A DNA stretch of 64,000 nt from Oscarella lobularis (Eukaryota; Porifera; Homoscleromorpha; Homosclerophorida; Oscarellidae). Below, one piece after another: positions 22,849 through 34,240 of this stretch. Location: assembly GCF_947507565.1 (NCBI RefSeq), contig NC_089185.1:2170001-2234000 (forward strand). The letters are read 5' to 3'. Each line of letters begins with the position of its first letter. The first letter of the stretch is position 1. The translations under genes were made by a program, and so were the position numbers. A model generated the notes under the pieces. That model was not told the DNA's origin, did not search any database, and was given only the letters and a program-made list of their open reading frames with translations.

Positions 22849-23740
22849 CTACCTTAACATAGAAATTGCCAAAATACAACGGTATACTCAGTACACGACA
22901 TAATATGACCACTGCAAGAAGCTTACAGTTGTCCATCCATACTTCCCACGTCAGTAACGTTTAACAAAGCATTTTACCTTGAGCCTGAAGTCAGGCGTAT
23001 GAAATATCGAATGGCTTTGCTGTACGTCGCAACACACTGTAACCTCTGGGCCTCCATACGCTGCCGTTGATGTTTAAACGTCGTTGTTTTTCTACAGAAA
23101 CATGCAGGTATTTGGACCCATTCGCTGTACGCAGAGAGCAAGAGGGCGCCCGCACCACGCGCTGATCACGCAATCCCCAAGCAGTTATGCGCTTGAATTC
23201 TGCTTTTTGCTTTTTTTCGCAACGTACCTTTTACTCGAGATTTTATCTGAACGATTGCAAACTCAAAGTAAAGCTTACTAAAAACGACGCATTTTTTACT
23301 TTCATTCAGACAACAGCGTAACAACCTTAAATGCGTGGGGCTAAAGAAAGTGTCGAGAAAGGGAAAGTGGTACTGACCTGCCTGAAAATAAAAGAAGAAA
23401 AAGGCCCTTTAAGCAAACGCTTTATCTGCAGAGACGCAAAATTTGTTTCGTCGCCAGATGTCAAGTCGCTGGGTTAAACCGTATAATCTGGTTATGTATA
23501 AAAATATTTGTACTGCAGTGATAATAACTTTCTTAAAAGTTTTCTTTTACATGGTGAAATTCTATTTCCCATTTTTGTTTCTCCTGCAATGGCTTTCCTG
23601 TCTTCACTTGTTAGGCAAATATTATCAATTTTGTGAGAATTACCGTATGAATTGCATAGTGCATTACCTGAACTTTATGAGTTTCAGCGCTTAATGAGGC
23701 GGTAATCATTGATGTGCAGGTATTTTCTGTGCAAGTAAGA
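22849..23740. other. No recognised gene
   Basis: AT-rich spacer between two pogo-derived sequences; no motif, long repeat or RNA gene recognised. Confidence 0.4.
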
Positions 23741-23979
23741 CTAAAAATTGTTACGCAGTTGCTATTATATACACTATCTCGTCGACTATTTCAGATACTT
23801 TTTGGAGGCGGGGATCGCGTCTCTACGCGCCGCTGTAAATGCCACGGACGAGGTGCTAGAGCACGTGTTGCACGTGACAAAACCGGGCCACTGGACCACT
23901 GGAAGCGGTTCAAGCGCACGAGTAAAGAAAAGCAGAAATTATGTTCCCTCCTAGCCTCGTACAAATGACCTTTCTCCTG

Positions 23980-24766
23980 GTGCGAGTCCCGGATGGGCTC
24001 GCGGAGAAAGGGCCTGGTACACACTGTTCGCGCATGCGTCAGATTTTCCAAGGAATCGTGGAATTTTCTCCTGAGCGCTTTCGCACGAAACGGCAAATAC
24101 ATGCGAGCGTTAAAGTACCAATTCTCTCCTGCATCAATAGCAAACATGGACGAAACTCCATGCTGGATGAATATGCCTAGCGCCAAAACCTTTGAGCAGG
24201 TTGGCGCAAAGTCAGTTCCACTTAAAACAACAGGGCACGACAAGAACCGTTTTACTGTTGCCTTGAATGCGTTTGCCGACGGAAGGAAACTACCGCCGTA
24301 CATTATTTTCAAAGGCGTTCGTCCAATTGCAGAGTTGTCAAAATTCCTGGAGTTGCCATGCATGAAGACCTGACAAAGGACTGGCTGCTTAGAGTTTTGG
24401 TCTCTCTTATTTGAAAAAAGTTTCCTTATTTTTTATGCCTACAAATGTCACATCACTGAAACCATCACATCCCTTGTGAAAACACAAGCGAATACTCTTA
24501 TGGGCGTTATTCCCAGAGGTTTCACAAATCAATTGCAGCCTGCTGACATCTCGTGGAATAAAACGTTCAAAACCACCTACAGAGAGAAATATGACGACTG
24601 GATTGCAACTGGAGAGAAATCACTTACTTCGGCCGGAAACGTGCGTCCTCGAAGCAAAGCCATCGTCGTGGATTGGGTCAAATCAGCGTGGCAATCAGTT
24701 TCATCCGATGTTATTACGACGTCGTTTCGTGTTACTGGCATATCACTAAAAACAGACGGCTCATAA
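23980..24766 (+). pseudogene. POGK-like pogo transposase fragment
   Basis: The frame at 23993-24373 carries IANMDETPCWMNMPSA, VPLKTTGHDKNRFTVAL and LPPYIIFKGVRPIAEL, the first part of the POGK-type DDE core. After stops around 24373-24475 a second frame (24476-24766) resumes with VIPRGFTNQLQPADISWNKT (third Asp), YDDWIATGEKS and VDWVKSAWQSVS. The segment containing the second Asp is lost. No TIR found. The N-terminal DNA-binding domain is not recognisable. Confidence 0.8.
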
Positions 24767-24789
24767 GACTGCGAGATTAGATGCATTCA

Positions 24790-26305
24790 ATTGGATGGTG
24801 TAGCTTCAGAAGCAAGGGAACTTATACCTTGATGCGGGGGTGTGACGAAGGCGCCAACAGGGCGGTAAATTCCTTCGATCCGGCAAGGAGAAAGGCTTAA
24901 GAAAAATTCCGAAAGTACCGAAAGAGAACCTTTAGGAACATTCGTAGTGCATTTGATCACCGACACGTGAGACGAAATGGAAAATGGTCTATTCGAGAGA
25001 ATGGCGGAAGAAAATGCTTAAAGAAGAAAAAGCCTGGCGTGTTTAAACACGCAAACGGTACAGATAAGAGCAAATTTCCTTACCCGCTCGACTCGGCTGT
25101 AGGAGCACTCCTTTTTGATGCGGAAAACGTGTCGGTAATTCATGAGACGAAAGTTAGAGCCTGTTTGGAGAGGAAGGGCAGCCTCATTTACGACTTGTGA
25201 ATGAGCGATCGCGCTTTGATCGGCTTCTCACAATTTAGATTATTTTTAACTGGCACGATGCTACGAGTAGCGAGGAAAGCCCAGGAGGGTGCAAAGCGTA
25301 CTCTTCATCAAAAAGGGCATGTTCGCGGCATCAAGACAACTTGTACTGCGTTCCAACGCGACAGTTGTGCACCGCATAGAGCTTCGAAGCATTTCTCGAC
25401 GAATTTCGAGTTCCTTACCTACTTCGGTGACTGAGTAGAACGCGTTTCGTAAAGCGTATCCGGGCAATGACAGCTACACGGCTGGTACCGACATGAATAC
25501 CGTATCGGCTGTGACGTAGTGGCTGCTGCCGTACATGCCTTTGTGAAACTGTGGCTTTCCCAGCATTCAAAGGACCCGAAAGTGAAAAACGAGAGGGTAA
25601 GGATTGTATCCGCGCTATTTTCTAAAACATCGCTTGTTTTGTCTTGACACAGGTCCAATTCCTCTTCCTCGGGCTCGCGCCGTCGTTGTCGGTCTTCGAA
25701 AAGCGTCGTCGTGGTCGCTTTCCGCTTCAGAATCACTTGGAACTAAGCCGGGAGTTTTTCAAGATGGCGGAAGCAGAACGCCTACGTTCGGATTGTCGCT
25801 ATTCCCTTCGTCCGATTGATCGCGGTTCCAGTCTGTTTCGATTTCGACTTAATTAATCATCATCGTTTTCGTCGCCTTAGAAAAAGGCTCGAGATAATGC
25901 ATTCCAGGGGGCCCCTTTTCCGAGAATCGTCGATCGAAGAAGCCGTTTCTTACTTCCCGACGATTCGTAAACTGATTCTTTGGCTTCTTCTTCGTCGGAA
26001 CTGTCTTCAAAACCAGCGCAAGCCATAAAAGCGCCAGCGTTCGCCGCCGAAGCTCGCCGTTAGTTGTCGCGGTCCGCCGTTTTGAAACGCACTTGGAGTG
26101 CTTAGTTACCAAAACAACATGACACGTCACTATCCGTAAATCGAAGCCTTTATTGTTACTGTAGTAAAGTACGGTAAGTCTACAGAACAAAAAAGCTTCT
26201 CTTCCGAGCTATCCGGCCTTACCAAGATGCCGTCACGGCGACCCATGGATGGGGTTAACCCATTGAAAGGGTTTTAACTTGCATTTTTAATCTGTCACTT
26301 TTTAC
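24790..26305. other. No confident gene
   Basis: Several overlapping frames on both strands without recognisable motifs. The sequence CAAGATGGCGGAAG at about 25761 matches a YY1-type core promoter motif, with an ATG inside it (MAEAERLRSD.., 30 codons). Confidence 0.35.
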
Positions 26306-26620
26306 GGGAGTATTCCTGTCTGAATAGAAGTTTGCCAGAGTTACTCCGGTTTTTAAATCTGGCAATAGATCTGATCTTGCTAACTGCCGTCCTGTTTCGT
26401 TACTTCCTATAGTTTGAGACTGCTGGAAAAATTTGTTTTGGAGACATTAAATTGTCATATTGAGTCGAACTCTATTCTGCCTAATTGCAGATGTAGTTTC
26501 AGAAAAGCAAGATCTTCGATTGATGGAGTATCTGTTTTGGAAAATGATTTACTAGCGGCCAAGAATCGCAGGCTTAATTCTGGAGCTGTGTTCGTTAATC
26601 CCACCCCTCTTCATTAGTCT
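26306..26620 (+). pseudogene. Non-LTR retrotransposon reverse transcriptase fragment
   Basis: Plus-strand translation gives VTPVFKSGNRSDLANCRPVS and LLPI, then after a frame change VSRLLEKFVLETLNCHIES, CSFRKARSSIDGVSVLENDL and LNSGAVFVNPT. This is the start of a LINE-type reverse transcriptase domain. Only about 100 codons remain; the YxDD catalytic region is absent. Confidence 0.82.
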
Positions 26621-26843
26621 TTTATTTTCAATAGACGTGCACGCAAGGATCTAAGCCGTTTCGTCCTTAGCGGAAGCGCTTTCCGCGCTCTCTTCCGCTG
26701 CTGCTTCTTCCTTGACGTTCGTCGTGACCGTGTTCTTCTAAGCCGTTTCTTTTTGCACCTATGCATAGGAGTTAAGCGTTCAGGTAAGGGTGTGTTGTTT
26801 TTCGTACCGTCGTTTTGCGTGCCATGCCGGTAAATAGACTAGA

Positions 26844-27188
26844 CTATTTGTTGGACCATTCGACCGCGCCTTCCTGGATCGCGCATTCGTATTCTGCCCA
26901 AATGGGCTCGCTGGGGTATTTCTTTCGCAGGGCTTTCTCCCTGTCTGCGGCGACCTTCTGATCTTGTTCGAGGGTTGCGATTACCTTTAGGTAGTGAGTG
27001 ACTAGGGAGTTCAGTATTTTGCCGTGATATTCCTTTTTGTGTTCCGCTAGTATTTGCGCGGTCGAAGAGTCGCGCGGGCGGAACGGATTAATATGTAGGG
27101 AGCACGTCATTCCCTTCCGCGGTGTCCCAGATGTCGCGTAGCGTTGGTGTTCGGTGAGGCGCATATGGGCTTTTGTGAGCGCCTTCAT
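26844..27188 (-). CDS. Hypothetical open frame, unknown
   Basis: A 114-codon minus-strand frame with helical, charged sequence (HKKEYHGKILNSLVTHYLKV, DQKVAADREKALRKKYPS). No domain recognised. It may be an exon or a transposon remnant, since it sits between LINE and pogo fragments. Low confidence that it is a gene. Confidence 0.25.
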   Translation of the reverse strand: MKALTKAHMRLTEHQRYATSGTPRKGMTCSLHINPFRPRDSSTAQILAEHKKEYHGKILNSLVTHYLKVIATLEQDQKVAADREKALRKKYPSEPIWAEYECAIQEGAVEWSNK

Positions 27189-27539
27189 GATGTGTAGGGT
27201 AGGGAGCCCATAAGGGGGACACCTAACTTTGATTTTGTGCTGCAGCGGAACTACGCGCTCGATCTAAATGAAACAAAGCATGTAGTAAGCAGAATTTATC
27301 CAGCTTCAAATTGCGACCTTTGAGTGTTTGATCCGACTTCGCGTTCGTCCAGAAACGGCCAATTAGTGATGTCACTCCTCGAGGGTTGATATTAGTCCGG
27401 GCCCTAAAGGGGGACACTCTCGTTTTTGGAATATTTTGGTCAAGTACGCGCTCGAAAGACATGAAATACTTTCTTTCCAACTACTAACGTTACGTTTTAG
27501 TTGTCCCCAAAGTACCGCTACTCTCTAACTAACTTTTCG

Positions 27540-28509
27540 AGTCAATCTTGGCAACAGCGAGAACAGCTCCAGTATTCAGCCGGATCGGGCATTTCTTCGA
27601 GACCCGCGCACCAGTAATGAAACCATCTGCTACATCCGTCGCTGTCTCAACCAACCCAGCACTCTTTCTCTCTGTGTGTCGTCTTCGTACCTTCTGCCAC
27701 ATTCGGTGCAATTATTTTTGCCGCTGCTGCTGCTCGTCTTCGTCCGACGCCTTTTACTTCCTCTCTCGCCTTTTTTCGCTCGAGGGCGCTTCTTCGTCTG
27801 CTGTTCCTGCTGCACTCTTTGAATGAATTCTTCTGAAGTGAGAATTTCCCCTGGTCGAACTGGCAACACGTCTCTTCCAGCAGTCCTACCTTCTCTCTCT
27901 TTTTCATTGTCAGATGGTTGAAATATTTCGCCAAAGTAGCGTCGAATGCTTCTTTGCACATGCGTTTCACCTGGTAGACCAGGCTCGGCAGAAGTCGGCT
28001 CCTCTTCAGTGCCTTCCAGGGGGCGTTCTACCAGGAAACTTGAAGTCTGCAGCTTAGAGGCAGGTATAGCCTCGCGGGAGAAAGGATAAATTCCCGTTTG
28101 TCTGAATCCGGTTGTGAGATACTCAGGTAAAAATGATTTCCATAGCTCGAAAAGAAGGTGAGGAAACTTTTCTTTGTCGACTCTTGACACTTTGGTACGT
28201 CGTTTGAAATCTTGAAGAATTGAAATCTAGTGCTTCTTGAGTGGTGAAAATGCACCCACGTCAAGCGGTTGTATACAAAACGTGGGTCGTATGCGGAGGA
28301 AGGCAGTAGATGATGACGTTTTTCTACCTTGCTGTCTCCAGCATATTGAGGCACATGTGAGACGAGTGGCCATCTAGAATTAGGAGGACCGGCGCTGCAT
28401 CAAGAAGATCAGCAACGTGTGGAAGGAACATGTTGAAGAACCATTCCCTGAAGTTGTGCTCTTCCATCCAACCTCTCGTGGACATAGAAATTTGAACAGG
28501 CGACTCCAT
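27540..28509 (-). pseudogene. pogo transposase C-terminal half with PHD-like zinc finger
   Basis: Minus strand. Starts PVQISMSTRGWMEEHNF, then LILDGHSSHMC (second catalytic Asp), and after frame changes RVDKEKFPHLLFELWKSFLP and FRQTGIYPFSREAIPASK, the usual pogo end. A basic low-complexity linker leads into CTECGRRYEDDTQRERECWV, then G-stop-D, then SDGCSRWFHYWCAGLEEMPD and SCSRCC. This is a Cys4-His-Cys3 pattern like a PHD finger, with one Cys position now a TGA. The N-terminal half, including the DNA-binding domain and first Asp, is missing: the TIR joins directly to mid-gene. Confidence 0.8.
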
Positions 28510-28515
28510 CCACCA

Positions 28516-28553
28516 ATTACAAAATCGGGGTCCGGATAATCGGGGTTCTACTG
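28516..28553 (-). repeat. Tigger-type terminal inverted repeat
   Basis: The sequence ends CGGGGTTCTACTG followed by TA, like the Tigger end at 22846. It abuts the 5'-truncated pogo coding sequence, so the element looks internally deleted. No opposite end was found. Confidence 0.75.
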
Positions 28554-28559
28554 TATAGG

Positions 28560-29610
28560 GAAGAAGAGGATCTTGTCTCTGCGCAAAAATATGCTAAAAG
28601 ATAACAAAAATTTGCAGGCAAGCTTCAAAAAATAGAAGATAACCTTCCGTCATTGGGTTTGCAAAGGCTGCCTTTAGCCTTGGGAATCATTGATTTTTGC
28701 CTAATATAGGTACAATAAAATAGTGTCAGGAAAGAAACCAGGCAGTTACCCTACTTTGAGACAGAAAATACATTTTTAACGGCGAAAACTGTTGCAAGAT
28801 TCGATCAATGGCCATTTCCAGACTGAACCATTGAGTACTTACACGTGCTTGACGATATCTCTGAATTCTGTACCGAAGAATGTGCAGAACTGAAGAAGCG
28901 AGGCTTTTCGTTTGACGCTCTTGTCAAACCAGAAAAAGGTGTCCACAGCCAAATCATAAAGGTTCAGTTTTGAATTCTACAAAAAGTTTGAACCCTAGAC
29001 GTAAAAATAATTATAGATTGGCAATTAAACCGTTTAAAAAGCTTTTGCACCTTTTACAGCTGTGTTTTGCACTATATGGCACGGATATCCCATGACGTAT
29101 GTCGCCGAATTTTCTGCAATAACGCGAGCTTTAATGGAGTTCCGCAGCTCATATTTACGGAGGTGTTGTCGATGCCAATGCCAACAACGTTCTGCCGTGA
29201 AATTCCATTCTGATTTAGAGCGGCGTTTATCCTGCTACAAATTCCTTCTGCGGTTGAACTCGACAACGTGCACATATCAAAAAAATTGCTATATGAGTCC
29301 CATCAAAAACCCAAAGTCAAAAGATTCATTTTCTTTAATCCGTCATCTTTGGAGACGTCAATAGACAAAGCAAACGGAGTCTCTTTCATAAGACTTACAA
29401 GTTTCTCATGATGGAAGGGAGCAATAACGCCGTTAATTATGCAAGCTGGTTCAGTTCTTCGACTAGAGAAACTTTGAGCTTTTTGATATCCGGAAAGATG
29501 CTGAGAAAGATTTGCGTTAGTTCGTCTGCCACAGCGAGAGGAATATTATGTTTGACAAGCACTGTTGCAAATTTACGTTCGGCTCGCATTACCTATATGA
29601 AATGGAAAAC
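28560..29610 (-). pseudogene. hAT transposase fragment, second family
   Basis: Minus-strand pieces in order: LAVADELTQIFLSIFPDIKK (about 29480-29560), a degraded stretch, VVGIGIDNTSVNM (about 29170), then in other frames ELRNSIKARVIAENSATYVM plus GYPCHIVQNTAVKG (about 29060-29150), FWFDKSVKRKASLLQFCTFF (about 28890-28950), TQWFSLEMAIDRILQQFSP (about 28790-28850) and RLKAAFANPMTEGYLLFF (about 28640-28690). These are hAT RNase H-like core segments with at least four frame changes. No ends were found. Confidence 0.75.
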
Positions 29611-30650
29611 TTTTCTGGTTCCTCGGAGCCTTCTCCTTCTGTGTGTGAGACAAGAGCGAAACGAGCCTTTCAACGTTCTTTTCCCCCTGATGAGCACAGG
29701 TCACATCACGGCAGCCGGTAGAGTAGTAAAAGCAGTAGGGATGGTCCAGAACGAGTCGAACAGAAAGATAAATCTCCCACCAGGCTTCTTGAAATTTTGT
29801 GCGATACGTAGCAGCACCCTTTCTCTTCCCCCATCCTCGCTTTCGGCTCCACGACGTCAACATCTTCTTCCTCGTCAAAATCATTACGATCAATGTCCGA
29901 ACTGATTTGGACGTCAAAGAAGTCGTCGACTAGTGCTGCAAGAAGGCAACGTCAAATATAAAGACTTCAAAAGAATTATTTCAGGGCTTCAAAATGAGGG
30001 CAGCTTTGGTCTTGTGTGACAGTTTGCAAACTTGATCGAGTTGTTTTGGCTTTTTGAAGCCTAACAATTTAAGAAGTTAAATAATTCTTTCAAAAAGTTT
30101 TTGTTGTTTTGTTTTTTGAATTGCGTTGCGAAGTAATGATGACATTGTTTGCGAAGAATGCACACTGTATTGTAGATAGCGCGCTTTAAACTGCAGTAAC
30201 GACTAAAACCATAGTTGTAATAGAAGAGGGATAGGCAACTCCCATATCACATGACCATTTAGCTGAGGCAAGGGTTGTTATGCCTGTACTCTGTGTTTCC
30301 CGTATATTTTTCGTTCGTTCACTGTATTCTTATGCGTTCTTCCTCTACTGCTGTCTTCGGTCTCTTTAAGGTACCTGAAAGATTGCTTCCAGCGCGAAAA
30401 CCGCATCGCGATAGGCTGCCGTTTGCACACAATTGCGGCCACACCCTCGTGACTAAAGTCGTTCCTCCTACGCGCTTACAACGGAGCGTGGGAGCTTTCC
30501 TCCGTGACTAGACGACAGGTACATGACTGGCATACGTACGATAAGCCATATTTTCGGCTGAAATTGCCATCTTTCGGAGACTTTGTCAGTGTGAGTGACC
30601 TGCCCATGTCAGTAGATATAGGGCCTTATGTATCACAAAGAGCAATTAAT
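29611..30650. other. No gene; lone MITE-end motif at about 30215-30260
   Basis: No coding sequence recognised. AGAGGGATAGGCAACTCCCA then TATCACATGACC near 30220-30260 matches the ends of the foldback elements at 31.5-33.4 kb. Confidence 0.4.
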
Positions 30651-30889
30651 GAGCCGACCACCGCAGTTGTACGGGGTGGCAAACGCAGTTTGCGAGCCCA
30701 TATAACGGCGAGGGAGGCTCTCTCAAACGTAATCTCAAGGCCGGAAGTGTATGTATGTATGTATGTATGTACGTCTGTTCGAGACATGTATTGAGCCGAC
30801 ACCGCAGTTGTACGGGGTGGCAAACGCAGTTTGCGAGCCCGTATAACGGCGGAGGGAGGCTGTCTCAAACGTGATCTTAGGGCCGGAAG

Positions 30890-30944
<55 letters not shown>
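30651..30944. repeat. Two copies of a 100-bp repeat, each ending in a different tetranucleotide tract
   Basis: Copy one (30651-30748) and copy two (30792-30890) share GCAGTTGTACGGGGTGGCAA, ACGCAGTTTGCGAGCCC and GGCCGGAAGTGT. Copy one runs into (GTAT)n at 30749-30771, copy two into (GTCT)n at 30891-30944. Confidence 0.9.
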
Positions 30945-31505
30945 TCGTCACGCTCCGTATTTTGACGTCACCTAAAACCCGGTTTTCTATACAGCGCATG
31001 CGTGAGATAGGGCCCAAAACGTTGACCCGAAAAAGGCGATTTACGGCGCTAATAAAGCGTTTTTTCTTTCATAAACGGAAAAAATGCTTAGAAACCTGTT
31101 TCTAATTGATCTGTGCTATTTTCCGTGTTATAAATGCGCTGAGAAACAGAAACGACAGTTTTGATTGTCACGCTCTGACGTCACAATCAAAAGTAACCAC
31201 TCATGTACAGTATGTGGGTGGGTATGTACGCGTGTACGGGTAACAGGAAATATGACCCGTACACATGCTTAGGTCCTCCTCAAATACAGAGCACATTCTG
31301 AGCACATTATCAAATACTGTACGTCAGAAAAGCGCCTAATTAGGAAAACATTGAAATCATGCAAGTATTTACAGTGTTTAGGTAGGACTGAGCTGTAGTA
31401 GCTAACGGCTGTAATGACACGTGAATATGTGACAACATAAATAATAATGACGTCACACTATGGTATGCACTCGCGTACGGTGGGAGGCTCTGCATGATGG
31501 CAACA

Positions 31506-32418
31506 TAGATAGAGGAGAAAGAGGGATAGAAAACTCCCCTATCACGTCACCGTTTTTGTGTCCCCTGACTGATGCGCAAGCAATGGATCCGTTTCGGAAT
31601 GCTTCTTTCTGCTACGGTTGTTGATCGAGATGTTTCGCGCTTGAATTTCTTCGCGAAGACGCGAAGACGTTGCCGAAGCGCATTTTAGAAACATCCGTTG
31701 CGAGATCGGTCAGAGAGCTGCAATCATTCATCCTCAGCTGTGCTTGAACAGCGCAAAAAGTTTCGATCAATCGCCAAAAATCGAGCAGATGCCATTTCGT
31801 CTTTCGAAAGACTTCGAATGACGCGAATTCAATCAATGTAAAGCAAATTGGCGGCGGCTTTAGCTCTCCAATGGTATGGAGTTCTGGCAAGTAGCTATCC
31901 TCTGGCATTAGCTTTACCTTTCTCGCGCAGGGTAGTGCACTTTCTAAACTGAAAAACTCTGCGAGTGCGGAGTGTACTCTCAGAAAAAAAGTTGTAGTAG
32001 CGCTCGCCGGTTTCGCTGAAAACTGGGCGACAGCGAAAGGTAGGAGGCTGAGCCAAGAACAGGAGCCGTCTCTGTCACTTCTCGTACTATTTAGATGTGT
32101 ACTTGACGCACAAAATATTTTTGAAAAGTAAAGCTAGCGACGCTAATAGCGTTACTGTGCAAGCTGTCAAGTCGAACGTAATAACTTACACGTACAGCCG
32201 CCTGCTGCAAGTGCTTCGGCCTGATAAGAAGGACCTTTATTTAATAGAGCAATACATTTCGCATTTTTCTCGTAATGATCGCTGTTCGAAGTCATGCCGA
32301 AACCCACGGAAAAGGCAAATGCATACGAGACAATCGTCACGATGACCGCATCAGTCATGGGGACACAATAACGGTCACGTGATAGGGAGTTTCCTATCCC
32401 TCCTTCTCCTCTATCTAT
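31506..32418. mobile_element. MITE with TIRs of about 70 bp and 10-bp near-perfect target duplication
   Basis: Left end TAGATAGAGGAGAAAGAGGG and its complement at about 32398-32417; the arms continue through ACTCCC(C)TATCACGT and TGTCCCC to GACTGATGCG. Flanks read gatggcaaca (31496-31505) and gatagcaaca (32419-32428). A target duplication of 9-10 bp suggests a Mutator-like origin. The interior has an open minus-strand frame (31612-31908) with no recognised motif. Confidence 0.8.
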
Positions 32419-32432
32419 GATAGCAACAGAGA

Positions 32433-33354
32433 TTAAGTAGGAGAGGGATGCGTAACTCGTAACTCGCGCTATCACGTGACTTTTCTTGGTACACACTTCT
32501 GTTGTTGCAGCATCCTCGATGCCATTCGACTTGTGAAACGCGCCTGGCCTCACGGAATCCGTTTAGAAGTACGGTTTGGTGCCTAAAGTATAGAAATAAA
32601 ATTTGTAATAAGGTAGGTTTGGTTAACACGGCCCAAACTGTTTAGTATGTAATACGCATCTGTGCAACCTGTTACTTGCACGGTTCAACTTCAAGTTGGA
32701 TGTATATCCTAATGCAATCAAAGTATATTATGATGTTAGGTGCATCGTTTCTAACTGGTTTTAGGAGGCTTTGGCCAATTTAGGGCATTGCAGTGACGTT
32801 AGAAAAAAGCGACGAAATCACGCCAAGGAAGGGTTGTCTCTTTTCTGAAGCTTACATCAAGCAATACATTGACATGTTTGTTTGAAGTCACAATTAACTC
32901 TTTCCTGCTATCGTTCGTAGTGATGTAGATACAGGTTGCATAAATAGCGTGTCAGTGGCTACGTTTCTATACCCTAAATTGGCCAAAGCCACGGAATAGT
33001 GTGAGTAACCCTACTAAAACCAGCTCTAAGCAATGCACCTAACACTAAACTATGCTCTGATTGCATTAGGACATACACCCAAGCTGAACCGTCCAAGTAA
33101 CAGGTTGCACAGTGACGCGTGCAGCGAAGGTGCGCAATTACGTGTTACATAATAGACAGTTCGGACCAATAACCAAACCTACTTTATTAACGAAGTTCTT
33201 GCTTCACTTCAGGCACTAGACCGTACATCTAAACGAATTCCTGTAGAGCTGGGCGTCTCACAAGTGCAATCGCATCCGGGATGCTGCAACAACAGACGTG
33301 GGTACCAAGAAAAGTCACGTGATAGCGCGAGTTACGCATCCCTCTCCTACTTAA
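32433..33354. mobile_element. Foldback element with arms of about 370 bp
   Basis: TTAAGTAGGAGAGGGATGCG at 32433 is mirrored by its complement ending at 33354. The inverted similarity continues through TATCACGTGACTTTTCTTGG, CAACCTGTTACTTG and CCTAATGCAATCA to the inner edge near 32790 and 32975, leaving a loop of about 180 bp. TTAA bounds both ends. No transposase. Confidence 0.88.
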
Positions 33355-33896
33355 GGCCGATGCACACTACGACGTAACGTAACGTAGCGTAACGTAATGT
33401 GACGTCACACTTACGCAACGCAACGCAACGTAACGCAACGTAACGTGCATTCACACTTGCTAATTGAACAATCGACATTGGGGCGTGTGAATCCACTGAA
33501 TCGGAGGCGGCGTTTGCTTTTATTTCTCCTCCTACGCCAGCTGCTATAGTAGCCCTCCGCGATTTTTTTTTCTAACCTCCGACTTTGGCGTTTTTTGAAA
33601 TTTCGTCCCGCGCATTTTCTTTCCTTGCCGCGTCTTTGTAGCAAGGTTTTGTTTTGTCGTAAAGGCATGGGTGAATTTCGACATTCATTAGAAGTAATTC
33701 GTCATCCATTGTGATCGTTAAGTATCGCTAGTTTTTCTTACGCTAAGCTTCGAAAATAGACCTACCCTCTATCCCTTACGTTGCGTTGCGTTACGTTACG
33801 TTACGTCAAATGGGGAAGTGTGAATGAATTACGCTACGTTGCGTTACGCTACGTTACGTTACGTTACGTTACGTCGCTAGTGTGCATCGGCATTAA
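33351..33896. mobile_element. TTAA-flanked MITE with ACGTA-rich arms
   Basis: TTAA at 33351-33354 and 33893-33896; ends GGCCGATGCACACTA and TAGTGTGCATCGGCA. Each arm continues as a run of ACGTA/ACGCA pentamers (33380-33450 and 33775-33875). The short basic frame between the arms is probably chance. The TTAA duplication suggests a Kolobok- or piggyBac-like source. Confidence 0.88.
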
Positions 33897-33918
33897 CACG
33901 TAACACCGTCACGTGAAA

Positions 33919-34240
33919 TTATGTCCCGTAGCAGCGACTACCATTGGACGTCGGGAATCCAGGCGGCAGGTGAGGCGTATTCGGAATAAGATCGTCGTTA
34001 ACGAACTTGCAGAAATCCGAAATCGTCAGGTTCGGCCTCCCTCGAACGCACGAGTTCATTCGAGCCCACTTCCGGGCCTTCGATTCGAGGTCTTCATTGA
34101 TCATAATGGAGACCCGCCCATACTTCCCGCGACGATAGTTGGAAAACTCGCCGCTGTTCTGAAGGTAATCACTGCGCCATCGCATGATCGACGCTTCCGA
34201 CGACCCCAAAATATTGGCTGCCAAGCGAGCAGGCTACATG
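33919..34240 (-). pseudogene. DDE-type transposase N-terminal fragment
   Basis: The minus-strand frame contains ILGSSEASIMRWRSDY (helix-turn-helix), FSNYRRGKYGRVSIMINEDL and GRPNLTISDFCKFVNDDLIP, then a run of Leu/Pro residues. I know this pattern from a widespread family of eukaryotic DDE transposase proteins. The catalytic core is not present in the window. Confidence 0.6.

Noticed and set aside
31612-31908. 99-codon open frame inside a MITE
   Set aside because: No recognisable transposase motif; could be a remnant, but not enough to call a gene.
33411-33668. Basic minus-strand frame (KRRGKERKCAGRNFKKRQSR-like)
   Set aside because: Lies inside a 540-bp MITE and runs into the pentamer array; no domain match.
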